Below are positions 32,541 to 41,275 of a stretch of 64,000 nt of DNA, one piece after another. The translations under genes and the position numbers were made by a program. Position 1 is the stretch's first letter. Each line of letters begins with the position of its first letter. The notes under the pieces are model-generated. The model worked only from the letters and a program-made list of their open reading frames with translations. It was not told the origin of the DNA and did not search any database. The DNA is from BS150m-G50 sp964517435 (lineage in GTDB: Bacteria; CAIWAD01; BS150m-G50), in the NCBI GenBank assembly GCA_964517435.1, contig CAZFEC010000006.1, forward strand, positions 1-64,000, written 5' to 3'.

Positions 32541-34627
32541 ATGAACGCGACTTGCAACATATACGCCTATACCGCCTATCTCGTCATCCTGATTGCCGCC
32601 CTGCTGCTCTTCGCCTGGCAGCTCTATCGACGCTGGTTACCGCTGCGGCAGGTGCAGCCGGTCAACCGCTTCGGTCAACCAGGCGCGCGGGTGAAAGGCC
32701 TGCTGGTATATCTGCTCGGCCAGCGGAAGCTGTTTAAAGCCCGCTTCCGCCTCAGCGGCATCATGCACGCCGTCATCTTCTTCGGTTTCATCGCCGTGCT
32801 GCTCAACACCGTCACTTTCCTGGGTCAAGGGATTCAACCCGGCTTCGAACTACCGCTTTTCAACGAACATAACGGCCTCGGCCGGCTCTATATGCTAGCC
32901 AAGGAGCTGTTCCAGCTGCTGGTGCTGATCGCAGTGGCGGCTGCCTTCATCCGGCGGGTAGCGGCGCGTCCGGAGCGCTTGACCCTCTCCGCTGAAGCGG
33001 TGCTGGTGCTGATGATGATCGGGCTCCTGATGGTCGTGGATTGGTTTTATGCCGGCGCCGAACTGCAGACGGCGGGGCGGGAATTCCTCTGGTATCTGCC
33101 TTTCAGTTCCCTGTTCGCCGATTGGCTGCCGGCCGGTTCCCTGCTCCTGGTACATCATGCTGCCTTCTGGCTGCATGTCTTCGTTCTGCTCACTTTCCTG
33201 AACCTGTTGCCGGTCAGCAAGCACTTCCATGTCGTGACCTCCACCTTCAATGTTTATTTCCGCAACCTGGAACCGAGCCGGTTGCAGACCCTCAATCTGG
33301 AAGATGAAGAGGCGGAGCATTTCGGCACCTCCCGCCTGGAACACCTTCACTGGAAGAACCTGCTCGACCTCTACAGCTGTACCGAGTGTGGTCGCTGCCA
33401 GGAGGTCTGTCCCGCCTGGCAGACCGAGAAACCGCTCTCGCCCAAGGAACTGACCATCGCCATGCGCAACCTGCTCAAGACTAGCTACGGTTATGGGGGT
33501 ACGGCAGGCGAGGAAGGTGCGCCCCTNNNNNNNNNNNNNNNNNNNNNNNNNNNNNNNNNNNNNNNNNNNNNNNNNNNNNNNNNNNNNNNNNNNNNNNNNN
33601 NNNNNNNNNNNNNNNNNNNNNNNNNNTGTGGTCCTGCGTCACCTGTCGCGCCTGCGAAGAGGTCTGTCCGCTGGGGATAGAGTACATCGAGCGCATCGTC
33701 GGGATGCGGCGCTACCTGGTGCTGGAGGAGAGCCGCATCGACAAGCCAACAGCCCTGCTCTTCAAGAACCTGGAGAATAACGGCAATCCCTGGGGCATCG
33801 GTCAGAGCAAGCGGGAAGACTGGTGTGCGGAACTCGCGGTGCCGAAGATGCGCGACAAGCAGGAGGTGGAACTGCTCTTCTGGGTCGGTTGCGCCGGCGC
33901 CTACGACGACGATTCGCAGAAGACCGCCCGGGCCATGATCGAGATATTGAATCATGCCGGCGTCGACTACGCCATCCTGGGTGAGGAGGAGAACTGCACC
34001 GGCGACTCCGCCCGCCGTCTGGGTAATGAGTATCTCTACCAGATGATGGCTATGGGCAACATCGAGACCCTCGCCGGTTACAAATTCAAGGAGATCCTGA
34101 CGATCTGCCCCCACTGCTACCAAACACTGCAATTCGAATACCCCGACCTGGAGGGAAACTACCAGGTGGTTCCTCACGGTGCCTACATCCAACGTCTGCT
34201 GGCGGAGGGACGTCTCCGTCTGAATGGCGCCCTTTCCGGCACGCTGACCTGCCACGACTCCTGCTATCTGGGGAGACATCACGGCAGTTACGACGACTTC
34301 CGGGAGGTTCTGCGGCAGCTGCCTGGTACCAGGCTCGTGGAGATGCCGCATAACCGGGATGACGCGCTCTGCTGCGGTGCGGGAGGCGGCAACATGTGGC
34401 GGGAGGAGGCACAACCCCGTGTCAACGAACTCCGCGCCCAGGAAGCTGCCGCCACCGGCGCCGAGCGGGTTTGCACCGTCTGTCCTTTCTGCGCTTCCAT
34501 GTTCAACGACGGCTTCAAGGATACCGGTAACGCCGAGCGGATCAGCCAGGTCGATCTGGCCGTACTGGTCGCGGAACTCCTCGTGGGTGACGGTCGCACG
34601 GGTAATGAGCCGGATCCGAACGGGTAA
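32541..34627 (+). CDS. Membrane-bound iron-sulfur oxidoreductase (HdrD/HdrE-like fusion), interrupted by assembly gap
   Basis: One gene split by 100 N at 33527..33626. The N-terminal half has about five helices (YAYTAYLVILIAALLLFAWQ, ...LLVHHAAFWLHVFVLLTFLN), like the cytochrome-b-type subunits of heterodisulfide or nitrate reductases, with several His for heme. A first 4Fe-4S motif (CTECGRCQEVCP) precedes the gap and a second (CVTCRACEEVCPLG) directly follows it. The C-terminus holds two CCG domains (LLFWVGCAGAYDD...TICPHCYQ; TCHDSCYLGRHHG...CCGAGGG...CTVCPFC). It probably passes electrons between quinones and a soluble partner. The two halves are in different frames because the true gap size is unknown, so this is not evidence of a frameshift. 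AGGAG precedes the start. Confidence 0.85.
33527..33626. other. Assembly gap (100 N)
   Basis: Exactly 100 N inside the iron-sulfur protein gene. The round number marks a scaffold join of unknown true length. Confidence 0.98.
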
Positions 34628-34887
34628 GCCCGGCTTCCGCGAATCGTGCGTTCCGCGGAACGGCTGGGTCGCTAATCAGTTGATCACGCAAAGAGTTTTT
34701 AGCCTCTGCGCAAAATGCTCACGCGATCTACAAATATTATTAAATCAGCACTTGCGCGGCTGTTCACAGCTGTTCAGTATCCGACTCGAACCTCATCAAC
34801 ACCACTTATAAGCCCGCTTTCAGCGGGAAATAAGAATTGGCAGGGAGTTAGAAATCTCCCGAGCTGCATAAAAAGTGTATTTTTCTC
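34628..34887. other. Gene-free stretch with short hairpins
   Basis: No gene is supported. Two hairpins are visible: CCCGCT-TTC-AGCGGG (34813..34827) and GGGAG/CTCCC (about 34845..34861). Neither is followed by a T run on the plus strand. They lie before the small transcription unit at 34888..35087. Confidence 0.4.
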
Positions 34888-34916
34888 TTGCGTAGTTTAT
34901 CCGATAGTATTAATAT
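34888..34916 (+). promoter_or_regulatory. Promoter of the 23-codon unit
   Basis: TTGCGT (34888..34893), a 17-nt spacer and TAATAT (34911..34916). A hairpin GATAACGGTT/AACTGTTATC (34928..34961, one G-U pair) lies in the predicted leader. Confidence 0.4.
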
Positions 34917-34974
34917 TGGACAGACGCGATAACGGTTGCTATTGACACTGTAACTGTTATCTTTGGAGAGCGTG

Positions 34975-35046
34975 ATGAGAGGCACGCTAAATTCTAACAA
35001 CTTTTCCCCCATAACTCCTTCTAAGTTACTGCTAAGCAAGTATTAG
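34975..35046 (+). CDS. 23-residue microprotein or leader peptide upstream of ftcD
   Basis: ATG at 34975 with GGAGAG 4 nt upstream opens a frame of 23 codons that begins MRGTLNSNNFSP and ends in LLLSKY before TAG. A clear intrinsic terminator follows 12 nt later. Promoter, ribosome site, frame and terminator make a self-contained unit of about 165 nt. The peptide is rich in Ser and Leu and has no His run, so a classical His attenuator for ftcD is not supported. It may be a leader peptide of another type, a microprotein, or an untranslated RNA. I do not recognise it. Confidence 0.4.
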   Translation: MRGTLNSNNFSPITPSKLLLSKY

Positions 35047-35058
35047 GGCACAACGGAG

Positions 35059-35087
35059 AGGCTGTCGCAAAGACAGCCTTTCTTTTT
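35059..35087 (+). terminator. Intrinsic terminator before ftcD
   Basis: AGGCTGTC (35059..35066), loop GCAAA, GACAGCCT (35072..35079), then TTCTTTTT. A perfect 8-bp stem, 156 nt before the ftcD start. Confidence 0.75.
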
Positions 35088-35242
35088 ATGGTAGCCACCG
35101 CTTCACTTTCCGGTTGTGACCTATTCCTTCCCTTTGTATACTTTCATTTCGAGCAGTGACCCGATGCGTGCCAGCCATCGCCCGGCACGCAGGTCCTGGC
35201 TGCCGTATCCCCATCAAACTGTACAAAGAAGCGGGAGGATAG

Positions 35243-36928
35243 ATGTTCCCCATTGTTGAATGCGTTCCCAACTTCAGTGAAGGTCGCGACCGAGCCATCA
35301 TCGATCAGATCACGGCGGAGCTGGATCAGATCGAGGATGTCGTATTGCTGGATGTCGATCCTGGTCAGGCCACCAACCGCACGGTGGTGACTTTCATCGG
35401 CACACCGGCAGCCGTCAGCGAGGCGGCGTTCCGCGTAGTGCGCAAAGCGTCGGAACTGATCGACATGCGCCACCACAAGGGTGAGCACGCCCGCCAGGGA
35501 GCCACCGACGTAGTGCCGTTTGTACCGGTCAGCGGCATCAGCATGGAAGAGGTGGTGGAGCTGGCGCGGGCTACCGGACGCCGCATCGGCGAAGAGCTGG
35601 GGATACCGATCTACTTCTACGAAAACGCCGCCACCAGTGAAGAACGCAGTAACCTGGCCGTGGTGCGGCGGGGTGAGTACGAGGCGTTGCCCAAGAAGCT
35701 GGTCGACCCGAAGTGGAAGCCCGACAGCGGCCCGGCGGAGTTCAACGAACAGGTTGCGCGCACCGGTGCCACACAGGTCAGCGCCCGGGAATTCCTGATC
35801 GCCTGGAATGTCAACCTGAATACCACCAACAAGCGGCGAGCCCATTCTATCGCCCTGCAGATACGCGAACAGGGACGCTACCGGGTCAAACCGGACGGAA
35901 AGCGCTGGTTTGACGAGAACGGCAATCCGGAACAAATTCCGGGCAAGTTCAAGCATCTCAAGGGGGTCGGCTGGTTTATCGAGGAATACGGCACCGCGCA
36001 GATCTCAATGAACCTGACGAACTATAAAGAAACCCCGATGCATCTGGTCATTGACGAGATACGCAAGGAGGCGATGGAGCGCGGTCTCGTCGTTACCGGC
36101 AGTGAGCTGGTCGGCCTGATTCCGAAGGAGGCGCTGCTGGCTGCGGGTGAGTATTACCTGCGGCAGCAGAAAATGAGCCGCGGGGTAGACGAAACCCGCC
36201 TGCTGGAGACGGCGATCCGCAGCCTGGGGCTGAACGATCTCTATCCCTTCGATATCAAGGAGAAGGTGATCGAGTACCGCGTCGCTGACCAGGGGGGACA
36301 ACTGGTGGACATGACCGTGACCGGTTTCGCCGACGAGCTGGCATCCAACAGCCCGGCGCCGGGCGGAGGTTCGACCGCCGCCCTGGCAGGCGCCCTGGCC
36401 GCTTCGCTGGCCGCGATGGTCGGCAATCTCACCTATCCGAAAAAGGAATACCTCGAATTCCGTCCCCAGATGGATGAGCAGGGTTGCCAGGCGCAACGTA
36501 TCAAGGAGAAGCTGCTGCGCCTGATCGACCAGGACACCCAGGCTTTCAACAAGGTCATGGCCGCCTTCACCCTGCCGAAAAAGAGTGAGGAAGAGCAGGA
36601 GGTGCGCCGGCAGCGTATCGAAGAGGCGAACCAGGAGGCGACCCTTAAGCCGCTGGAGATGATGCGCACCATCACGCAGCTGGTACCGATCCTGGACCTG
36701 ATGGCGACGCACGGCAACCAGAATTCTCTCTCCGACGTCGGTGTCGGCACGCTGGCGGCGCTCACCTGTCTGCGCGGCGCGGCGCTCAACGTGGCGATCA
36801 ACCTGGGCGGTTTGAGCGATCAGGAATTTGTCACTAAGATTGGCGCTGAAATGCAGGAATTGCGGCGCCAGACCGGTGAGGAGCTGGAAGCGATCGCCCA
36901 GGGGATTGAAAAGAAGCTGGATGAGTGA
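35243..36928 (+). CDS. ftcD: Bifunctional glutamate formiminotransferase / formiminotetrahydrofolate cyclodeaminase
   Basis: A 561-residue cytoplasmic enzyme of histidine breakdown and one-carbon metabolism. Residues 1-~335 are the formiminotransferase (VECVPNFSEGRDRAIIDQI, GQATNRTVVTFIG, MRHHKGEHARQGATDVVPFVP, HLKGVGWFIEEYGTAQISMN, ELVGLIPKEALL). Residues ~350-560 are the cyclodeaminase (FADELASNSPAPGGGSTAAL, HGNQNSLSDVGVGTLAALTC). It moves the formimino group from formiminoglutamate to tetrahydrofolate and releases ammonia. Length equals the vertebrate and bacterial fusion form. GGGAGGA precedes the ATG by 4 nt. No other his-degradation gene is in the window. A terminator and microORF lie upstream. 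Confidence 0.95.
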   Translation: MFPIVECVPNFSEGRDRAIIDQITAELDQIEDVVLLDVDPGQATNRTVVTFIGTPAAVSEAAFRVVRKASELIDMRHHKGEHARQGATDVVPFVPVSGISMEEVVELARATGRRIGEELGIPIYFYENAATSEERSNLAVVRRGEYEALPKKLVDPKWKPDSGPAEFNEQVARTGATQVSAREFLIAWNVNLNTTNKRRAHSIALQIREQGRYRVKPDGKRWFDENGNPEQIPGKFKHLKGVGWFIEEYGTAQISMNLTNYKETPMHLVIDEIRKEAMERGLVVTGSELVGLIPKEALLAAGEYYLRQQKMSRGVDETRLLETAIRSLGLNDLYPFDIKEKVIEYRVADQGGQLVDMTVTGFADELASNSPAPGGGSTAALAGALAASLAAMVGNLTYPKKEYLEFRPQMDEQGCQAQRIKEKLLRLIDQDTQAFNKVMAAFTLPKKSEEEQEVRRQRIEEANQEATLKPLEMMRTITQLVPILDLMATHGNQNSLSDVGVGTLAALTCLRGAALNVAINLGGLSDQEFVTKIGAEMQELRRQTGEELEAIAQGIEKKLDE

Positions 36929-36945
36929 GAATACAAGGAGAAGGA

Positions 36946-37053
36946 AGATAGAAGACAGAAGATAGAAGGCTCAGTTCATGACTCGTGACTGCGTTCCCCC
37001 TTTGGTGTGAATTGGAATTCCTTTTCTACATTCTGTATTCTATCTTCTATCTC
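36946..37053. repeat. Heptamer-periodic inverted repeat element
   Basis: The left arm reads GATAGAA-GACAGAA-GATAGAA (from about 36949). The right arm, on the minus strand, reads GATAGAA-GATAGAA-TACAGAA-TGTAGAA (about 37025..37053). The arms are about 60 nt apart and nearly complementary, so the unit can fold back. A related half-unit lies at about 3308..3333. It sits between two convergent genes. Confidence 0.6.
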
Positions 37054-37057
37054 CTGA

Positions 37058-38266
37058 TCACGGCAGCAACTTGAGAAACCGCCGTTTACCCACCTTCAGG
37101 ATCGTCTCACTGTTGATATTCAGGAACAATCCCTCATCATTAACCTTCTCCCCGTCGAGGGATACGGCATTCTGCCGGATCAGTTTGCGAGCCTGCCCCA
37201 GCGATGGGGCCAGTCCCTGCTCCGCCATCAGTTCGATCAGACGCTTTTCGCCCTCCAACTGAAACTCGGGGATCTCGTCCGGGATATCCTTTTCCCTGAA
37301 AATCGTGTCGAATTCCGCCTCCGCGACCGCTCCGGCTCCTTCCTCCACATAAATATCCACCAGATCGCGAGCTAGTTGTCGCTTGAATATCATAGGATTG
37401 ACGGATCCGGCTTCAAGTTCTGCTTTAATATTGGACAGTTCCGCGGGAGACCGGTTCGTCGCCAGGAGGAAGTAGCGGTAGATCAATTCGTCCGGAATCG
37501 ACATCGCCCGTCCGAATATCTCTCGCGCGGGATCGTTGATGCCGATGTAGTTATCCAGCGACTTGCTCATCTTCTCAACACCGTCGGTTCCCTCCAGGAT
37601 CGGTACCATCATGATCACCTGCGGCTCCTGGCCGTACTCCCGCTGGAGTAGACGCCCCATCAGCAGATTGAATTTCTGATCGGTCCCCCCTATCTCGACA
37701 TCACTGCGCAGCGCGACCGAGTCATAGCCCTGGATCAACGGATAGAGGAATTCGATGATGGCGATCGGTACTTCCCCCTTGAAGCGCTTCTCGAAGTCAT
37801 CCCGCTCCAGCATGCGGGCCACGGTATAGCGGGAGGTTAACGCCAGGAAGGCGTAGATATCCATCGCCTCGAACCACTCGCTGTTGAAGCGAATAGAGGT
37901 TCGCGCCGGGTCCAGAATCTTGAAGACCTGCTTTTTGTAGGTCTCGGCGTTGGCGAGAACTTCCTCCCTCGTCAATGCCTGGCGGGTTTTATTCTTGCCG
38001 CTGGGATCACCAACCATCCCGGTGAAATCGCCGATCAGGAAATCCACCTGGTGTCCCAGGTCCTGGAACTGGCGCAGTTTGCGCAACGGCACGGCGTGCC
38101 CGATATGCATGTCCGGCGCGCTGGGGTCGGCCCCGAACTTGACCCGGAGCGGCTCGCCGCTCTGCTCCGCCCTGACCAGTTTCTGCTCCAGTTCCTCCAG
38201 CGGAATGATCTCCTCGGCGCCGGCCGACAAGAGGTCGATCTGTTCCTTGACGGGTGGGAAATTCAC
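37058..38266 (-). CDS. tyrS: Tyrosyl-tRNA synthetase
   Basis: A 402-residue class I aminoacyl-tRNA synthetase that charges tRNA-Tyr. The signature motifs are HIGH in PSAPDMHIGHAVPLRKL and KMSKS in TDGVEKMSKSLDNY, with Tyr-pocket phrases LIGDFTGMVGDPSGK and YPLIQGYDSVALRSDVEIGG. The C-terminus is an S4-type RNA-binding domain (SLGQARKLIRQNAVSLDGEK). Length and layout fit the TyrZ-like bacterial type. The start overlaps the smpB stop by 4 nt, so the two are cotranscribed. Confidence 0.96.
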   Translation of the reverse strand: MNFPPVKEQIDLLSAGAEEIIPLEELEQKLVRAEQSGEPLRVKFGADPSAPDMHIGHAVPLRKLRQFQDLGHQVDFLIGDFTGMVGDPSGKNKTRQALTREEVLANAETYKKQVFKILDPARTSIRFNSEWFEAMDIYAFLALTSRYTVARMLERDDFEKRFKGEVPIAIIEFLYPLIQGYDSVALRSDVEIGGTDQKFNLLMGRLLQREYGQEPQVIMMVPILEGTDGVEKMSKSLDNYIGINDPAREIFGRAMSIPDELIYRYFLLATNRSPAELSNIKAELEAGSVNPMIFKRQLARDLVDIYVEEGAGAVAEAEFDTIFREKDIPDEIPEFQLEGEKRLIELMAEQGLAPSLGQARKLIRQNAVSLDGEKVNDEGLFLNINSETILKVGKRRFLKLLP

Positions 38267-38751
38267 TTTCCACTCCTTTGCTTGGCTTTCAGCATCCTGG
38301 CGATCTCCCGTTGCTGGTCCTTCTGCTGAATGGTGCTGCGCTTGTCGAACTCCCGCTTGCCCTGTACCAGCGCCAGGGTGACCTTCACCAGGTGTTTCCG
38401 AAAGTAGATATCCAGCGGTACCAGAGTGAGACCGCGCTGTTCGACCTTGACCCGCAACCGGCGGATTTCGCGACGGTGCAAAAGCAGCTTGCGATCGCGC
38501 AGATACTCATGGTTCCAGATGTTGCCTTGCTGGTAAGGACTGATGTGCATCCCGACCAGCCAGATCTCGCCGTCCTGGATGCGGGCGTAGGCGTCTTTCA
38601 GATTCACCTGACCCAGCCGGACCGATTTCACCTCGGTACCCTGGAGCACGAGCCCCGCCTCGAAACGGTCGAGGATATGGTAGTCGTGACGAGCTTTTTT
38701 ATTCCGCGCCACAATCCGGATATCCGGATTGACCGCTTTCTGCTTTTTCAT
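38263..38751 (-). CDS. smpB: SsrA-binding protein SmpB
   Basis: A 162-residue protein that binds tmRNA and brings it to stalled ribosomes for trans-translation. Family phrases are NKKARHDYHILDRFEAGLVL, GTEVKSVRLGQVNLKDAYAR, GEIWLVGMHISPYQQGN and KHLVKVTLALVQGKREFDKR, followed by the usual basic tail. The gene overlaps tyrS by 4 nt. tmRNA itself was not found in the window. Confidence 0.96.
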   Translation of the reverse strand: MKKQKAVNPDIRIVARNKKARHDYHILDRFEAGLVLQGTEVKSVRLGQVNLKDAYARIQDGEIWLVGMHISPYQQGNIWNHEYLRDRKLLLHRREIRRLRVKVEQRGLTLVPLDIYFRKHLVKVTLALVQGKREFDKRSTIQQKDQQREIARMLKAKQRSGK

Positions 38752-38797
38752 GGTCGAAAAGTTAAGTCAGCGCGAGGGGAAAAAGCAAGTCGCCGGA

Positions 38798-39505
38798 TCA
38801 GCGAAGGGGTGGACCGGCCGGATACCAGTTGTTGAAAACTTCGCGCACATCCTCCGGAGTATCGACGACCTGGCAGATGTTCAGGTCGTCCGGGTCGATG
38901 AGTCCGCGTGGTCCCAGCGTGGTCTGCATCCAGCGGAGCAGGCCTTCCCAGAAGGGGCGGCCGTAGAGTAACACCGGGACTGGCCGGATCTTGCGGGTCT
39001 GGGTCAGGGTCAGCATCTCGAACAGTTCGTCCAGCGTACCGAAGCCTCCCGGCATCAATACGAAGCCGAGCGCATATTTGACGAACATCACTTTCCGTAC
39101 GAAGAAATAGCGAAAATCGACTGCGATATCCTGGTATTTGTTGGCGGTCTGTTCGTGGGGCAGTTCGATATTTACGCCGACCGAGGGGGAGGGTGATTCA
39201 CTGGCGCCGCGATTGGCGGCCTCCATGATGCCGGGACCGCCGCCGGTGATCACCGCGAAACCGGCATCGCCCAGCAGGCGCCCGATCTCGTAGGCCGCAT
39301 CGTAATGGGGATCGCCCTCAATTGTGCGGGCGGAACCGAAGATAGTCACACCCCGCTTGACCGAGTTGAGCGTCTCAAAACCATCAACGAACTCCGATAG
39401 GATGCGAAAGACCCGCCAGGTATCGCTTACCTTGGGCTCTTCGAAAAGCGAAGCGTTGATCCTGAAATCGTCGACATGGTCCGGATCGCGCTGTAGAGGT
39501 ATCAT
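38798..39505 (-). CDS. LOG family protein (TIGR00730-type, possible nucleoside monophosphate phosphoribohydrolase)
   Basis: A 235-residue Rossmann-like protein of the LOG family. The key motif PGGFGTLDELFEML (PGGxGTxxE) and the N-terminal phrases VTIFGSARTIEGDPHYDAAY and FAVITGGGPGIMEAANRGAS are clear. Characterised members release cytokinin-like bases or hydrolyse nucleoside 5'-monophosphates; lysine decarboxylase naming is historical. It is about 50 nt upstream of smpB in the same direction. Its role here is unknown. Confidence 0.88.
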   Translation of the reverse strand: MIPLQRDPDHVDDFRINASLFEEPKVSDTWRVFRILSEFVDGFETLNSVKRGVTIFGSARTIEGDPHYDAAYEIGRLLGDAGFAVITGGGPGIMEAANRGASESPSPSVGVNIELPHEQTANKYQDIAVDFRYFFVRKVMFVKYALGFVLMPGGFGTLDELFEMLTLTQTRKIRPVPVLLYGRPFWEGLLRWMQTTLGPRGLIDPDDLNICQVVDTPEDVREVFNNWYPAGPPLR

Positions 39506-39551
39506 GCACCCCTCGAGTTAGGGCTTGGAAACGGTATTGATTGAGACGCTT

Positions 39552-39911
39552 TCAGAAGAGAGAATCAAGCACACGCTGCAAATATGAGAAGCTGAAGGGT
39601 TTGGGGATGAAATCACTGGCGCCCAGCAACAAGGCTTCGCGGGCGAGTTTCTTATCATCCACGCCGGTGATCATTACCACTTTGAGACGGGGATGCTGCT
39701 TCCGGATGCGGCGCAGCGCTTCAAGACCGGAAACCTGCGGCATCTTGATATCGAGAAAAACCAGATCGGGATCGTACTCATCGACCATGGCTACGGCCTG
39801 TTCCCCGTCCTGCGCTTCCTGGACATCGAAGTGCAGCTCCTTCAGGTATTCGCTCAGAACCCTGCAGATTTCCACTTCGTCGTCGACTACCAAGATCCGT
39901 TTGGAATTCAT
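39552..39911 (-). CDS. Single-domain response regulator (CheY-like receiver)
   Basis: A 119-residue stand-alone receiver. The phosphoacceptor is D54 in DLVFLDIKMP, with the acidic pocket D10-D11 in ILVVDDEVE, the switch Thr in VMITGVDD and the conserved Lys in FIPKPFS. No output domain follows, so it must signal through a protein partner. It is 46 nt upstream of the LOG gene. A soluble histidine kinase is encoded at 43779..45458, but no evidence ties the two beyond distance. Confidence 0.92.
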   Translation of the reverse strand: MNSKRILVVDDEVEICRVLSEYLKELHFDVQEAQDGEQAVAMVDEYDPDLVFLDIKMPQVSGLEALRRIRKQHPRLKVVMITGVDDKKLAREALLLGASDFIPKPFSFSYLQRVLDSLF

Positions 39912-40053
39912 AACACCTTCAAGTTACGCCGCGGCGATGGCTGCGGCGATATCATAACGCTGCCGTAAAAAGCTCTCAACCCTCCTGCTCTATATATCGT
40001 CTCGACCAGGGCCTCAGTTTACAGAAGTGGCGGAAAATCTGCCCTTTTAGGAG

Positions 40054-41274
40054 TCAGGATTGCCGCGTGTTGAGAAAAGTCTCCCCCTCGCTGCGTGCAA
40101 TGATGGCGGTACCGATCGAGTCAGACCAGACGTTGACGGTGGTGCGCATCATATCCAGCACCCGGTCAACCGCCAGAATGAGTCCGATCCCTTCCAGCGG
40201 CAGACCTACCGCGCGCAGGATAATCGTGATCATCACCAGTCCCGCCATCGGAATACCGGCGGCGCCGATCGAGGCCAGCAGCGCGGTAATCACCACTACC
40301 ATCTGCTGTAGAAAGGTGAGTTCGATGCCGTAAGCCTGCGCGATGAAGATCGCCGCCACACACTCGTAGAGCGCGGTACCGTCCATGTTGACGGTCGCAC
40401 CCAGCGGCAGCACGAAAGAGCCGGTGCGGTTGGAGATGCCGGCGCGATCCTCGGCGCATTCGAGCGTCAATGGCAGCGTGGCGGACGAGGAGCTGGTGGA
40501 GAAGGCGGTCAGCAGCGCGCTGGACATCGCCCGCAGGTAGAGCCAGGGTGATACGCCGCCGATCAGCCGCAGCAGCAGCGGCAGCGTGATGGTGGCGTGG
40601 ATCACCAGCCCCAGCGCGACGGCGAGAGCGTAGATACCCAGGTTGCCGAAAGCGTCGAAACCGGTAGTCGCCACCACCCGGACCAGAAGCGCGAATACGC
40701 CGATCGGCGCCAGGTTGATGATGAACTGGGTCATCTTCATCATCAAGCCGAAGCCGGCTTCGAAGAGCCCGCCCAGGAAATCGCGCTGATTCTGCGGCAG
40801 TCGGGTGATGAAGAAACCGAGCAGGAGGGCGAAGAAGATCACCGCCAGGGTTTCTCCGTTGGCCATCGCCGCGATCGGATTGGTGGGAATCAGGCGGTAG
40901 AAGATGTCGCTGAGCGATTGCAGTGACTGTTCGCCGAGTTGCGGTACTTCCTGGAAGCCGAAGTCGGCGCCGATGCCGGGACGCAGCAGGTTGACCAGCA
41001 CCAGGCCGGTGAGAATCGCCAGAAAGGAGGTGGTGAGATAATAGACCAGCGTTTTGATGCCCATCCGGCCGAAGCCGGCGCTGCTGCCGACGCCGGTGAC
41101 GCCGGTGACGATCGAAGTCAGAATCAGCGGTATGATGATCATCTTCAGTAGGCGCAGGAAGATGTCGGCCAGCGGATTGGTCCAGGGCAGGATCGCTTCA
41201 CCGGCGAGCCAGCCGACGACGACGCCGGCCAGCAGCCCGATGATGATCCAGCCGGTCAGGTTGATACGACGCAT
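40054..41274 (-). CDS. Dicarboxylate/amino acid:cation symporter (DAACS family)
   Basis: A 406-residue inner-membrane symporter of the GltP/DctA fold, importing glutamate, aspartate or C4-dicarboxylates with Na+ or H+. Hairpin and TM phrases: LKMIIIPLILTSIVTGV, SDIFYRLIPTNPIAAMANGE, the Ser-rich HP1 TAFSTSSSSATLPLTLEC, TM7 LPLGATVNMDGTALYECVAA, HP2 ASIGAAGIPMAGLVMITIIL and TM8 ILAVDRVLDMMRTTVNVWSD. The last segment carries the Asp and Arg/Asn used for substrate binding. It starts 1 nt after the stop of the SDR gene. Confidence 0.93.
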   Translation of the reverse strand: MRRINLTGWIIIGLLAGVVVGWLAGEAILPWTNPLADIFLRLLKMIIIPLILTSIVTGVTGVGSSAGFGRMGIKTLVYYLTTSFLAILTGLVLVNLLRPGIGADFGFQEVPQLGEQSLQSLSDIFYRLIPTNPIAAMANGETLAVIFFALLLGFFITRLPQNQRDFLGGLFEAGFGLMMKMTQFIINLAPIGVFALLVRVVATTGFDAFGNLGIYALAVALGLVIHATITLPLLLRLIGGVSPWLYLRAMSSALLTAFSTSSSSATLPLTLECAEDRAGISNRTGSFVLPLGATVNMDGTALYECVAAIFIAQAYGIELTFLQQMVVVITALLASIGAAGIPMAGLVMITIILRAVGLPLEGIGLILAVDRVLDMMRTTVNVWSDSIGTAIIARSEGETFLNTRQS

Positions 41275-41275
41275 T

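Noticed and set aside
32541..34627. Frameshift in the iron-sulfur protein gene
   Set aside because: The frame change coincides with the 100-N gap of unknown size; motifs on both sides belong to one protein family.
35144..35956. Long open frames on the strand opposite to ftcD and to many other genes
   Set aside because: They mirror codon structure of the real gene in GC-rich DNA, have no ribosome site and no recognisable domain.
16120..40020. Shared 13-mer CAGGGCCTCAGTT near 16127 and 39998
   Set aside because: One copy includes the stop codon of the protease gene; there is no further similarity around the two sites, so chance is the simpler reading.
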